A stretch of 64,000 nt of DNA, from the NCBI RefSeq assembly GCF_029784155.1, contig NC_073693.1:135955988-136019987 (forward strand), read 5' to 3'. The translations under genes were made by a program, and so were the position numbers. This document shows, piece after piece, positions 12,059 to 23,640 of the stretch. The notes under the pieces were generated by a model. The model did not search any database. It worked only from the letters and a program-made list of their open reading frames with translations, and was not told where the DNA came from. Positions within the stretch are counted from its first letter, which is position 1. Each line of letters starts with the position of its first letter. The stretch comes from Uranotaenia lowii. Taxonomy: Eukaryota; Arthropoda; Insecta; Diptera; Culicidae.

Positions 12059-12996
12059 CACTGAGGTTTTTTTACGCGGTTTTTTTTTACACGACATTTT
12101 TTTACGCGGCTTTTTTTACCCGGATTTTCGAATTAACGCGGTTTTTCAGAGAAAATATTCTAAGACTTTTTCAAAGGAAAACCCAATCTTTTTGTAGTTG
12201 GGAAAATCTTAGCTCTGAGACTAAGAACGTGATACATGAGATCTGAGACCTGAGACTTGAGACCTGAGACCTGAGACATGAGACCTGAGATTTGAGACCT
12301 GAAATATGAAACTCAAGATCTGAGACACGAGACATGAGACATGAGACCTGAGACTTTAGACCTGAGACATGAGACATAAGACATGAGAAATGAGACATGA
12401 GACCTGAGACATGAGACATAAGACCTAAGACATGAGACCTGAGACATGAGACCTGAGACATGAGACATGAGACATAAGACATGAGACCTAAGACATGAGA
12501 CATAAGACCTGAGACATGAGACATGAGACCTAAGACATGAGACATAAGACCTGAGACATGACACATGAGCCATGAGACATGAGACATGAGACCTGAGATA
12601 TGAGACATGAGATATGAGACATGAGACCTGAGACATGAGACATGAGACCTGAGATCTGAGACCTGAAACCTGAGACATGAGACATGAGACCTGAGACCTG
12701 AGACATGAGACCTGAGACATGAGACCTGAGACCTGAGACCTGAGACCTGAGACATGAGACCTGAGACATGAGACGATCTGAATTCCACACTGTCAAATTT
12801 TGTAATTAAAATGGATTTTTTCGTGGATTTTCGAATTTCGGGGTTTTTTTACGTGGATTTTCGAATTAACGAGGTTTTTTTTTACCAGGATTTTCGAATT
12901 AACGCGGTTTTTTTTACGCGGATTTTCGAATTAACGCGGTTTTTTTACGCGGTTTTTTTTACGCGGGACAAAATACCGCGTAAAAAAACCTCAGTG
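12059..12996. mobile_element. MITE 'CACTGAGG' carrying a minisatellite
   Basis: Perfect 21-bp terminal inverted repeats begin CACTGAGGTTTTTTTACGC (12059 on) and are mirrored at 12976-12996. TA lies outside both ends (12057-12058 and 12997-12998). Next to each end are several iterations of TTTTTTTACGCGG and GGATTTTCGAATTAACGCGG. Between these arms lies a ~560-bp tandem array of a 7-bp unit. The element has no coding capacity. Confidence 0.85.
12213..12775. repeat. 7-bp minisatellite (TGAGACN)
   Basis: About 80 tandem copies of a 7-bp unit, mainly GAGACAT and GAGACCT alternating in short runs, fill the centre of the CACTGAGG MITE. Because 7 is not a multiple of 3, all three minus-strand frames are open and translate to VSCLRSQ/SHVSGLM-type repeats. 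These are artefacts of the satellite, not proteins. Confidence 0.95.
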
Positions 12997-13156
12997 TATA
13001 TTTCGATGGGTCTTAAGTTCCATGACATTGAGAGGATTCATATCTTTAAGAAGTGACCACCTTGGGTCCAGATATCTCCAAGGTACTATTTGAATAGTAG
13101 AACGGTCGATAATAGATCGAAATGGAGCAGAAGTCTGCTGAATATGGTCACACCGG

Positions 13157-16046
13157 CAGGCTTCGGACTCTTTTCAGAGCCCAACAAGAGCGGTGTAACA
13201 ATCAGCTCCGCTCTTTAAATTTTGTTGTGAGCGGAGCAAGAGTGGTCGATTGGAGCGGAGTGACTATACACACAGAGAGCGTTTTTCGTCACTCACATAA
13301 CACTCAAAATTGAAATGAGCACTCTATAAGAGCGTCACCCAAAGAGTCCTCCTAAGGTGTACACAATGTGCGCCCAAGTAATTAATTGATGGTGCTGTTC
13401 GCTTTGGTTCGTATCTGGCTGCTTTTTTCGAAAATGAATCAAAAAGATAATAACATCAAGCCAGAATTAATGAAAATAATAATATATAATACACTTTGGT
13501 AAAATATAAGTCTCTATCAAACAACAAACCAAACGAGTCACGCCTAGAACCTATCCGAATGTAAGTGATCTGCAGTATAGTGGTGCTGATTGAACATTGA
13601 AAGTTAGTTTTACAGTCCGCTAGCTAGTGTCGAGCGAGGGTGTTATTAACAAGATTTGTTTTGGATTCATGAAATAAAATCAATACCAACACTAGCATAT
13701 ACTAGTAATGCCCAAAATGTTTTCCAGAAACAAGTTGATGACGGTTTTAACGAGTTTTCTTGATCATAAAGGTTAAAAAAATAACATTTATAATATTAAC
13801 AAATGCTTGTTTAAAAATTTTACCTTGCTTTTAAACATTTATAATCAAAAAAAGAACTATTATGGTGCATACATTTAGGGGCAAAAATTGAAATAATTGC
13901 TTAATAGTTTGAGCTACAAAATACAAACGAAATTTTACCTTCACACATTCCTCTAGGCCCTCCCACTATTTCCATTTTCATTCAAAGTTAACCATGTGAT
14001 AGGGTTCCTATCCATTTGTCCAATACGGTCTTACTCTTGGAAAAGTCCTTTTTTTAATCAAAAATTTATCACCAAATGACTATAAAAATAGTACTATAAC
14101 TATACATATACAAAGTGAAAAAATAGCTCTTTCACATTCAACAACCCGTTTGCTTGTAAATGCTTTTTGCTTTTATCATGAGAGCTGTTTGTTTGCAAGC
14201 CTTGAAAAAAACAGATATTTTGGGATTTTTATATTACATTTTTACTAATAGAAAAAAATTGTTTTAATACAAACCAAATTACGTAATTTTTTTAATTTTG
14301 AAGTAAATTTTTTTCAAGATTTTTAAGTCTTTTGGCATCAAAATTAAAATTTCGATTTTTTCTGATTTCCTTTGGTCCCCCCTAGGAGATTTTTGAGGGC
14401 AACAAACCATAAATTTGAGCGCTGTGAGGCACCCCAAAATAAGTCCGAATGAGTTGAAATTTCGCGAGGTTAGTTTTTTGGGCCAATCCACAAAATGTTA
14501 TGAGCAATTTTCGAAATTCGACTTGACCCATTTGGCTGCCATCCTAACGCAAATACATATGCTAGATTTGTGAAGCAATTAACATTATAGATTTAATCTT
14601 GAGTAGAAAAAAATGTCTTCATAAAAATCACGTTTATTTTCACGACGCGTTTTCGGCTTATTTTCACTCCAACCAAATAGCACAAATATTGTGATTTAAA
14701 AGCTTAGTACTGTGTGCAGCATATTTTCAAATCTAACAATGCGTAAAGTTTAAAATTACTCGAACCTGTTTGAAATGAAGACAATTTAAGTATTTCAAAA
14801 TTTACTTTTTAACCATTTATAAGATGCTTTGTTAAATATTTCAGGGTACATTTGAAGAGCTTTCTTATAGTTATGCAGCGGAAAATTTCCTTTAGAGAAT
14901 TTGAAAATCGGAAAAAAGATAAGATGGCTCGGCTTAAAAGAGAAATATATTTCTTATTTTGAACAAAATTTAATTTTTTTCCATACAAACCTGCATATAT
15001 AACTTTACTCTTGTGATCATTTCTTTAAAATTCTGCAACGAATTTGTTGAGACCTACGGGTTTTAGTAATTCGAAAATGACCTCATATGAACTCAGTGCA
15101 ACGTAGATGCCTTCTAATTTTATTAAAACTTTCTCAAAAATTACCCAAGTTTTTATCAATTTTATCCTGAATTTTTCATTAATTCATCAAGATGGTTAGA
15201 TAACACAAAGATTAAAACCAAAATGCAAAACTTTATTTATGATTATAAGGTAAAAACAACAGAAATGACGAAAATTTAAAAAAGAAGACCAACTTAAGGT
15301 ATTTCGTAACGTTTATAAGTCTTTTTTATTTTTAAAATTTTGCTTATTTGTTATTCGAAAGATTTTTATTTTTATCTTTGAGATCAATTTTCCATTTTGC
15401 TTGAAACTCGGTGTTATTTGTCGTTGTGTTGTATTTTATATATAGATTCAAATATTTTCGGACAACAACAAAAAAATTTGGGATTTTCAGCGAGTTGTGA
15501 AATTCTTAAACATTCCATATGATTCCCCCAGAGATCTGAAAAAATAGCAGTGCAGTGTTTTATGCAATTTCTAAGTCATATGGCATCAAATAGTCATCAA
15601 AATGTACGTACAAGTTTTTTGTTATTTGATAATGAAATTTTCCCCATTCATCTATTGTCATAATAATGTAGATATATGTAATTAAGTAGATTTACATTAC
15701 ATAAATATCATGAAACCATCGATATTTGAACCTCGGCACCAACACTTGCACGCTTTGCTTTCAAAGCGCTGCCTAAAGAATTCCATTAATGAACGTCTTT
15801 TTTTGGTACGCACATGATTGGAAGGACGGTTTCCTAAAACACTCTTCAATTCCCTAAGAGCGTGCTCTAAGAGCTACACTGACGGAGCACACATCACTCA
15901 TGTAAGTGAGTGTCGAAGATTTATTTTTCGGGAAGCTGAGCAGAGTTTGTGCGGTTTAGCGCTTACAAGAGTGTGGGTTCCACTCCTCTTTGTGAAGCTT
16001 TGCTCTTGCACTTATGAGTGACACCTCAGGAGCCGTCCGAAGCCTG
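13157..16046. mobile_element. hAT-like non-autonomous DNA transposon (2.9 kb)
   Basis: The ends are exact 12-bp inverted repeats CAGGCTTCGGAC (13157-13168) and GTCCGAAGCCTG (16035-16046), immediately flanked by an identical 8-bp direct repeat CACACCGG (13149-13156 and 16047-16054). An 8-bp duplication and CAG-type ends are hallmarks of the hAT superfamily. The outer ~200 bp on each side are GC-richer and full of short GAGCG, CAAGAG and CACTCA motifs in both orientations, as expected of subterminal transposase-binding repeats. The ~2.4-kb interior is AT-rich with no transposase-like frame, so the copy is non-autonomous or a relic. Confidence 0.82.
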
Positions 16047-16054
16047 CACACCGG

Positions 16055-16305
16055 ATGAGCTCCGGATCCAGGAGGAATGAAACAAGCACGGTGTGATTCG
16101 GTGTGTAAAGAATACAATAATTTAAAATAATAACCATGAACTTAGTTGTTTCACATTAACTTACAGTATTCTTCTTTTAAGGCTTATATTTACAGAATTG
16201 AAATTTTTCGTTAATGAAGCGTCTGGGAATACCGGCAATATTTATTGAAAACTGTAAAATGTACATACTGTAATTTCTACCGAAATCCGTAATTTTTTCT
16301 GTAAT
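16055..16305. other. Short intergenic stretch
   Basis: Sequence between the hAT-like element and the palindrome. It contains the first occurrences of ACCGAAAT/CGGTAAT-like motifs; nothing else is visible. Confidence 0.4.
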
Positions 16306-16385
16306 TTCAGCTTATGATGCACAAAACAAGAGAGCATTAGAAACACGAATCATCTCGCATAATTCATTGTGCATCATAAGCCGAA
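16306..16385. repeat. Hairpin with 18-bp arms
   Basis: TCAGCTTATGATGCACAA (16307-16324) pairs with TTGTGCATCATAAGCCGA (16367-16384) with one mismatch; the loop is 42 nt. It lies inside a region of ACCGAAA/TTTCGGT motifs, so it is probably part of a degenerate mobile element rather than an isolated RNA gene. Confidence 0.7.
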
Positions 16386-16439
16386 ACTACCGAGCGCTTT
16401 ACGGTTTTCGATAAAAAATACCAAAATCTTTACAGTAAA

Positions 16440-17290
16440 TATAAAGTAAATTTTACCGATATTTCGATATTAACTTCAGATATTTCGACAAAAGTACCGA
16501 TTAACAGTAAAAATCTTAGAGTTTTGGTAGAAATTACCGATATATCGATAAAAAAGGTCAAGAATTTAGACTATAAATTAAGAAGTTTTATTTGTGCTTA
16601 ATACTTAGTTATTAAATGTGAAGATGAAGAGGAATTGAAACCCCGATGAGTCCATCGTGAACAACACGGTGCCGGGAATGAGAAGTGTGTGAAGTCACTG
16701 CCGGCTGAGGATGGATTTTGGTGAGATTGTTTTATGTTGAAACTTTTCAATCCTATCTGCCAAGTAAAAATTCCGAAATTGTACCATTCCAGATCCCTTC
16801 TGAAATAGCTTTCTGAGTCGTATGAGTTCTCTGCACCTAAAGATTTTGTTTTGCTGTTTCAGATCTTCCCAACCATGATTACATTGACTTGTCGCGGTGT
16901 GCAATTTGGTACCACACTGATTTTCAAAAGTAACACTAGAAATAAGAACTGATTCCAGGTACTTATTCTGGCATCTTGTGTTGGTTATAATAATCAGTTG
17001 TACCTCTTGTATCAGCCAATGCAAGATGTGTGTAGTCACCCCATGCTATGCTAATTACCGATATATCGATAAAAATCACCGGCTGCTCGGTAACTATTAC
17101 CGAACTTTTACAGCATTTCGGTAAAAATATCACGGTATTTCGGTAATATTTACAGATATTTCGATAGTAATTACAGGTATTTCGGTAATAATATTCGGTA
17201 ATAATCACAAGAATTTCGGTAAACTCTACCGATTGTACGGTAATAATAACAGACATTTCGGTTCAACAATACTGGTTATTCGGTAATACA
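16440..17290. repeat. Degenerate TTCGGTAATNNTTACAGAT array
   Basis: Units of 21-22 bp with consensus near TTCGGTAATATTTACAGAT repeat about ten times between 17080 and 17288. Looser copies, including CCGATATATCGATAAAAA, lie at 16440-16560 and 17050. Open frames on the minus strand here translate to NYYRNTCNYYRN-type repeats and are artefacts. The whole may be the interior of a decayed DNA element whose ends I could not define. Confidence 0.7.
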
Positions 17291-17834
17291 TATAACGAGC
17301 TATCACGTTGACAACTGTCCATGTTTTGACAGATGATCTTAGATATGATCAGCCGAGTTTCGGTATGTGTTGACCGAAAAAGTTCTGTAATATTTGATAG
17401 CTGTCATGTCACTTCACTGCCATGAAAAAAAATACCAAATGGATTACCGAGTTACACATGTTAGGATTTCAGTAAAAAAAAAGTACATGCCTCAGAAAGT
17501 ATGTTAACAGACGACATCTTGGATTTTGAGACCGGCACACGAAACTCGACTAAACTGTCAAGTTGTCAGGTGGTTGTTTTTAACTATGGACCCTTAAATT
17601 AATCCATTGCCAAACATTCTTGAAAGGTTTTAAGGAATATGTTTCCTGATTTTCTGATGGAGACCTTAGTGGAGTTATATCGCCGTTGACAGTTTCATGA
17701 AAAAAACGTTATTGAACAAACACTGATGAAGTATTACATTATAACATTCGGTACATTCGGTTTGTTATCTGTTTTGGTAAAGCTCAGTCCTGACAAACTA
17801 ACACGAGATTCTAATCAATTAAAATGAAACCTAC
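17291..17834. other. Probable first intron of the minus-strand gene; no feature seen
   Basis: This lies downstream of the donor of the exon at 17835-17981 (minus). No next exon is apparent. Sequence is AT-rich with scattered TTCGGTA fragments. Confidence 0.4.
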
Positions 17835-17981
17835 CTTAAACGCAATCGGTAGATCCTTTATCGTAACTTGCACCTCAGGTGATTGTACTTCATTGTTATT
17901 GGTTGCAATTCCATTGTTGTTGTTATTGCTATTATTGTTGTTGTTGCTGCTGCTGTTATTGTTGGTACTCGCACTCATCAT
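17835..17981 (-). CDS. First coding exon of an unknown protein with poly-Asn tract
   Basis: Two consecutive ATGs (17981 and 17978) open a 49-codon frame reading MMSAS, then Asn/Ser runs encoded by AAC/AAT/AGC repeats, then EVQSPEVQVTIKDLPIAFK. It ends at a consensus splice donor AAG|GTAGGT (GT at 17833-17834). The exon is phase 0 and the frame would stop shortly after in the intron. Upstream on this strand lies ~650 bp of GC-richer sequence that fits a promoter and 5' UTR. Asn repeats are common in insect developmental and neuronal genes. I do not recognise the protein, and later exons lie outside or were not found. This is one of the better host-gene candidates here. Confidence 0.5.
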
Positions 17982-18640
17982 TGATCCGGCTATCGACAAA
18001 CGCTATCATAAATCTCTGCTGGAAGCTTTCACTCAATTAGAGCGCGAGAAAAAAATACACTAATCAACACTCAATCACTTATTCTGCTGCGTCTGCCTTC
18101 AACCCATGCATCGATCGGTCACTCACTCACTCTGGCCGACAACACCATCCACCGACATTAATCGCACTCAGGCTCTGCTCCCCAATTGCGGCGTCCGTCG
18201 TCGTCGTTGTTGACTTATCTCTTTCTAATCACTTCTCTTCTCACACTAATTGACCTTCACCGGCGCGAAAGAAGAAGAAATCATAAATTACGAAACAATA
18301 ATGATTTGGCACATCCCTCTTCTTTGATGATGGTTTGATTCACTTTTATCTTCCAGCCGGAGATCGTCAGCCCGGATATGTGCGAGCTTTCCACTTTTAT
18401 TCGGATGGCGCAATTCACAATTCCGGCGGCCTGTGTGTGCGCGTACCTACAATTCGGTTTCCAAACTTTTGAACTCACTCACTCGGGTCCGGACCTAGTA
18501 CTTATTGACACGGAAGGTGAACCGCTACTAGTGCGAGCCTCACGTTTTGACCAGTTGAAGAGGCCTCTATCCGGCTAGTGCGCTGAATTGTGTGTGGTTT
18601 CTATTCAAACGTCTCTTTGGATCGTCACCGGAAGTAGATC
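17982..18640 (-). promoter_or_regulatory. GC-richer upstream region / 5' UTR candidate
   Basis: This non-repetitive, GC-richer block lies directly upstream of the minus-strand exon at 17835-17981. It contains CpG-containing motifs and GTCGTCGTCGTTGTTG and GTTGTTGTTGTTG tracts. No strong ORF runs through it. I read it as the promoter and 5' UTR of that gene from position and composition only. Confidence 0.35.
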
Positions 18641-19589
18641 GATTGTTGTTGTTGTTGTGGGGGCGATTGGGCTGAAAATAGACGTTATAAAAAACATTGC
18701 AATGAAATCATCTGATGATACAAAAAGGTATTCAGGTACTATACTTCAATGTATTGTGCTAAATTGATTGATAAGATTACGGCTTTGGTACTTGGGTTGG
18801 GGGAACGCGGGCTGCCTGTCAGCAAGTGAGCAAGTACCCGTGTCGAACTTTATTTTTCAATTTGATAACTGTAGGTGAAGCAAAGAAATGCACTATGCGA
18901 GATCGATCTTCGACAAGTCTGAACCTATTCGTAGTGGACACCTGTTTGCTCTCTTAAAATACAACATATGCTTAACACCTTTTAGTTTTCTATTATTTCT
19001 TCGATAAATTTGGACCTTGGCTGCTTAGTTTAGCCTTTTAGCCTTAATCGTAGCTTAAACTACAACGTGGCAAATTTTTATTTTTGGTGCTTTTTTATGT
19101 AAAATAGTCCAAGAATCATTCTACAGAACTATGTTGTCAATAATAACTGAAGTGAAAATAGCTGATGCATCAGTATTAAAAGATAATGAGAGGAATGAAT
19201 TTATTGCCTTATAAACATTTTGCGTATGCTGCACTGGTGTCATTCACAAGTAATCGAAGGTCACATTATAACTTTACCACAGACAAAACTAAACGGAATA
19301 TTGAAACGATTTCACCCTAATTCCGTCCTATGAAGAGTCTCTAAAATTTAGAACACGATTCAAGGAGGGATGAATGACTCCGAAGATGCTAAAATCCCAT
19401 TGATAAAATAAATAACAAAAAAACACACGATTCAATTGAGTGTCGGCCTGGATAGTCAAAAAACTTTTCAATGAACCGAAAGTGAGCTATTTGATTACAT
19501 TTCGTTTGAAAACTTGTAAAATACTCTAATTTTTGTTTTAACCTAAATTTATCATTTAAAAACAAAATGAGTCTTAGGAGGAGCTTTTT
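18641..19589. other. Intergenic, no feature seen
   Basis: AT-rich sequence with no supported ORF, repeat or terminal motif. Confidence 0.45.
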
Positions 19590-20887
19590 TACGCTGATAC
19601 GGTCAAAATTTGGTCAATATTAACTTGACGTATATCTTTCAATTTTGCATTTAATAAACCTGAACACCCCTCATTTTGAAGGTATGTATGTGTAGAATGT
19701 TGCTCCTATTTTGATTTTGGAATTCACTCTTCAGTTGTCAAAATGCCGTCCAAGGAAGAAGAGCAGCGTATCAAAATTTTGCTCGCGCATCGCGAAAATC
19801 CGAGCTACTCGCACGCAAAGATGGCAAAATCGCTAAAAGTTGCCAAATCAACCGTTACAAATGTAGTGTTTGGGGAACGTTTGTCGACAGCCAGGAAGTC
19901 TGGATCGGGGGGAAATCGAAAACCGGAAGCCGCTGAGACGACAAAGAGAGTTGCCGGTAGTTTCAAGCGAAACCCTAACCTCTCTCTTCGAGATGCCGCA
20001 AATAAGCTGGATGTATCATCTACAACCGCGCATCGAGCCAAAAAACGAGCCGGCCTATCGACTTACAAGAAGGTAGTGACTCCATATCGCGATGATAAAC
20101 AAAATACGACGGCCAAAGCGCGATCCCAGAGGCTGTACACGACGATGCCGACGAAGTTTGACTGCGTGGTAATGGACGACGAAACCTACGTCAAAGCCGA
20201 CTACAAGCAGCTTCCGGGACAGAAGTTTTATACGGCAAAAGGAAGGGGAAAGGTAGCAGATATTTTCAAGCACATGAAACTGTCAAAGTTCGCGAAGAAA
20301 TATCTGGTTTGGCAAGCCATCTGTACCTGTGGCTTGAAAAGCAGTAATTTCATAGCTTCCGGGACTGTCAACCAAGAAATTTAAGTGAAAGAGTGTTTGA
20401 ATAAACGTCTGCTGCCTTTCCTGAAGAAACACGGTTGTTCCGTACTGTTTTTGGCCTGATTTGGCATCTTGCCATTACGGTAAAAAGGCCATGGAGTGGT
20501 ACGCCGCCAACAACGTGCATGTGGTTCCCAAGGAAAAGAACCTTCCCAACACGCCAGAGCTCCGCCCAATTGAGAAATACTGGGCTATTGTCAAGCGGAA
20601 CCTAAAGAAGACCAAAAAAACTGCTAAGGACGAACAGCAGTTCAAAGTAAACTGGCTTTCTGCGGCGAAGAAGGTGGACAAGGTGGCTGTACAAAATCTG
20701 ATGGCAGGGGTTAAACGTAGGGCCCTGAAATTCGGATTTGGAAAAGCGGAAGCCTAACTGAATATTTTTCCTGAAATTTATACTAATTAAACTTGAAAAA
20801 GTAATTTAATTTGATTTTTTAAATAAACGATTTCACCGATTCACACGTGTTTTTCCATGACAAAATTTTGACCGTATCACGCTCTTT
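19590..20887 (+). mobile_element. DD37E transposon, family 1 copy b
   Basis: It is the same family as 7632-8925 and 56551-57847. The left terminal region GATACGGTCAAAATTTGG and the right terminal AAAATTTTGACCGTATC are intact, but the outermost bases have decayed (CGCTGATACGG and CGTATCACGCTC instead of the AAGGGTG end), so exact borders and the TA duplication are uncertain. The transposase reads on the plus strand and is the best preserved of the three. Confidence 0.88.
19743..20757 (+). pseudogene. DD37E transposase, nearly intact but with one stop and one frameshift
   Basis: It starts at ATG 19743 (MPSKEEEQRIK) and ends at TAA 20755-20757 (GKAEA), about 338 residues. Two N-terminal HTH blocks are visible (YSHAKMAKSLKVAKSTV and LRDAANKLDVSSTTAHR). 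The first catalytic Asp is in VVMDDETYV (about residue 145), the second in FWPDLASCH (20458-20460), and the Glu in PIEKYWA (20572-20574). Exactly 37 residues lie between the last two, which defines the DD37E group. Defects are a TAA replacing the conserved Tyr of NQEIYVKE (20382-20384), a one-base insertion in the T run before FWPDL (about 20447-20452), and a six-base deletion after VTNV. Confidence 0.92.
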
Positions 20888-21739
20888 AATAAAATAATTT
20901 GATAGAAAAACTTGTTTGGAGTTAAATCAGATCTATTTTCAACTTTTCTAAACTCGAAACATTCAGATTTAAGTTTAAATATTTGATCTTGAAGTATCCA
21001 CATTATAAATAAATGTTAAACAACGGACCAATAAAATATATTTCCAGCAGAATTTTCCTGAACCTTTCATTAAGTACAAAAATAAATTATCTTTAATGGT
21101 TTATTTCATTTTTAAAATCCTGTGAATAAAATAAAGTAAAATTTAGATATATCATAGAACGCAATCTTGAAAATAAATTCAGATTTTTATACATATAATG
21201 GTAATTTTCTCCGGTTGTGCTTTTTTTGGAAAGTTTTGAATTTTTATTCCGAATCTGAATTCTACATTTTGAACATAAAAAAAAATCTGAATTCCTTATT
21301 TGTAATCCATTTCTGAATCAAAATTCCCAATAAACATACCCAATAATTATTAACCAAAAAGGGCATTTTATTACAGAATCCTTAACCAGAAATTTCGAAT
21401 TCTTCATTTTCTATATGAATTCTATCTTAAATTATCTATTTGTAACTCAACTAGTGAATCTGATTTAAAATTCCGATTGATGTAATTCTGATATTTTAAT
21501 TCTGGTTCACCATTATGAAACTTTTTTTTAGATTCAACTCTTCATAACAGTTAAGAATAAAAATTCAAATTCAAATCTCGAAAATGGTATGTTATTTTAA
21601 ATATTTTTCTTTAATATTCCAGAAGTATAAGTTTCGAACATGGAAATTTGACCGATGCAAAACCAATATTTGAATCAGGATTTTATACCGATGATGAGCA
21701 AGGATGATGTCCCAATAAACCGGATACAGATTCCACAAT
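20888..21739. other. AT-rich intergenic DNA with loose TCTGAATTC iterations
   Basis: Between 21180 and 21560 motifs such as TCTGAATTC and GAATTCTA recur at irregular spacing, suggesting an old degenerate repeat. No gene or defined element is visible. Confidence 0.4.
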
Positions 21740-22351
21740 CCGTTATTTACAAAGTTTTCCGTCTCACGACATAACTTGACGAACATAATTCCTAAAATTC
21801 ACTCGGTCCATGGCAACCGTTCTCCAATTTCTCGGGCACCCCACGTTCGCCAGATCACGCTCCACTTGGTCTAACCATCTCGCTCGTTGCGCCCCCGCTC
21901 GTCTTGTTCCTACCGGATTCGTAGCGAACACCTGTTTTGCAGGACAGTCGTCCGGCATTCAAGCAACATGTCCCGCCCAGCGTATCCGGCCAGCCTTCAC
22001 CACCTTCTGGATACTGGGTTCGCCGTAGAGTCGCGCGAGCTCGTGGTTCATCCTTCGCCTCCACACTCCGTTCTCCTGTACGCCGCCAAAGGTGGTTCTT
22101 AACACTCGTCGCTCGAATACCCCGAGTGTACGCAGGTCCTCCTCCAGCAATATCCATGCCTCGTGCCCGTAGAGAACAACCGGTCTAATGAGCGTCATAT
22201 ACAGGTTACACTTCGTGCGAGGGCTAAGTCTTCTCGACCGCAGATGCTTGTGGAGCCCATAGTAGGCACGACTTCCGCTGATAATTCGCCTCCGGATCTC
22301 ACGGCTGGTGTCATTGTCTGCGGTCACCAGTGAGCCGTGATACACAAAGTC
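21740..22351 (-). pseudogene. 5'-truncated RTE-clade retrotransposon, C-terminal part (copy g)
   Basis: On the minus strand this begins within the frame DFVYHGSLVTADNDTSREIRRR and runs to RQVMS and a stop at 21764-21766. It aligns to the C-terminal end of the RTE frames at 41721-43424 and 61114-64000. The first ~800 residues (endonuclease and RT core) are missing, as expected for target-primed insertion that stopped early. One in-frame TGA replaces the Arg codon before MPDDCPAKQ. After the stop the sequence GTAAATAA resembles the end of the 41.7-kb copy. Confidence 0.88.
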
Positions 22352-22728
22352 TTCGAGAGGTTATAGTACAAAGTTAATGAAAACTTTATTTTGAGACTGT
22401 TGATCATTAAGAAAAGGTAGAGAATAAGAAATAAAGTCTGATTCATGGAACCAATCATATTTGAGATGCAAAACTTTAGTCAATTAATTTAATATGGTTT
22501 TTCTGACAAAACAATGAAAAACTATCGATAACTATTTAGATATTACATTTTTCTCCAATTTCTTCATGATTTCAAACCCTTGTTTTTTATGAAAAATTCA
22601 CAGGAGCTTTAAAAAATTACAAACAACTTTTGTTCAACGAAAACTTTATAGGTAACGAAATTTGTTTGACGTTTTTAATTTAAATTTTAACTTCGATTTC
22701 GGTTTCGAAATTCAAATTCAGTTAGATA
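22352..22728. other. AT-rich spacer, no feature seen
   Basis: Only AT-rich sequence between the RTE fragment and the inverted MITE copy. Confidence 0.45.
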
Positions 22729-23640
22729 TTATGGGAGAGTGGGGAATCATGAGCCACTTTTTTTCGTTGTTCCATAACTTCTTTATTATAAAAGATAAAA
22801 TGAAAATAAAAAATGGTATGGTTTTCTACATTTTCAAGGTATCATAAGGCATTTTTTTTTTAAATTTTATTAAGTTATTTTCCCCAAACTCTGAATGTTT
22901 GAAAAAAAGCAATATTTTTTGAATTTTTAAAAATGGTGGGGAATCGTGGGCCACCAAATCCAAATTGACCAAAAAACGTGCAAAGTTTATGAGTTGACCC
23001 AAAACTGTGATTTCCTAATTCATTTCGTTATTTTAAAGCAATTTCAGATGATGAAACAAAAAAGACACACAACACAAGATTCCAACACCTGGCTCGCGAA
23101 CGTTTTGCAAAATTTCTTATGTAGGATGGACAAAATATTTTTCATTACTCTTCATTTGACATAAGAAAACTTTAAAGATAGGAAAAACGTATTTTAAGTT
23201 CTGAATGTGTATAAAAATATAAAAATATAGGTGGTTCAACATGTGTGGCCCACGATTCCCCACAAGCTATGATTTGCAAATTCGTTGCGTTTGTGTGACT
23301 TATTGATGTTTCATAAAAATTCCTTTTCCACGTGAAAGATCATGACAAAACTAAGATTATAAGCGTATGAGCATATTTTTGTTATGCACTTTAGGTTCCC
23401 CATCGATGAAATTAGCGGGTGTTTTTTTAATTATGTAAGTAAATTTTTTTTAACTTTTTTAAGCTTGATAAATAAAAGAAGCATATGATGCGTATTTCAG
23501 TCAACTACATATAGAAATATATGCTCACGCAAAGCGACGACGATGACAGTTAGTTTGAGATTCTTATCTCAACATACATCTGAGATATTAAAAGTGGCCC
23601 ACGTTTCCCCATGGCCCACGACACCCCACTCTCCCCTATA
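22729..23640 (-). mobile_element. MITE family 'GGGGAGAGTGGGG', copy B (inverted)
   Basis: The termini read GGGAGAGTGGGGAATCATG (22733 on) and CCCCACTCTCCCC (about 23624-23636). The body is the reverse complement of 29671-30650 and 1-630 with modest divergence. Internal GTGGGGAATCGTGGGCCAC-like motifs lie at 22934-22953 and about 23248-23266. No coding capacity. It lacks the 60-bp insertion found in copy C, so it shows the empty site. Confidence 0.85.

Noticed and set aside
12171..12796. Minus-strand frames of 88-205 codons with VSCLRSQ/SHVSGLM repeats
   Set aside because: They are translations of a 7-bp satellite in three frames; no gene.
16695..17256. Minus-strand frames of 97-114 codons
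   Set aside because: The second is a translation of the TTCGGTAAT array and the first has no motif or splice support.
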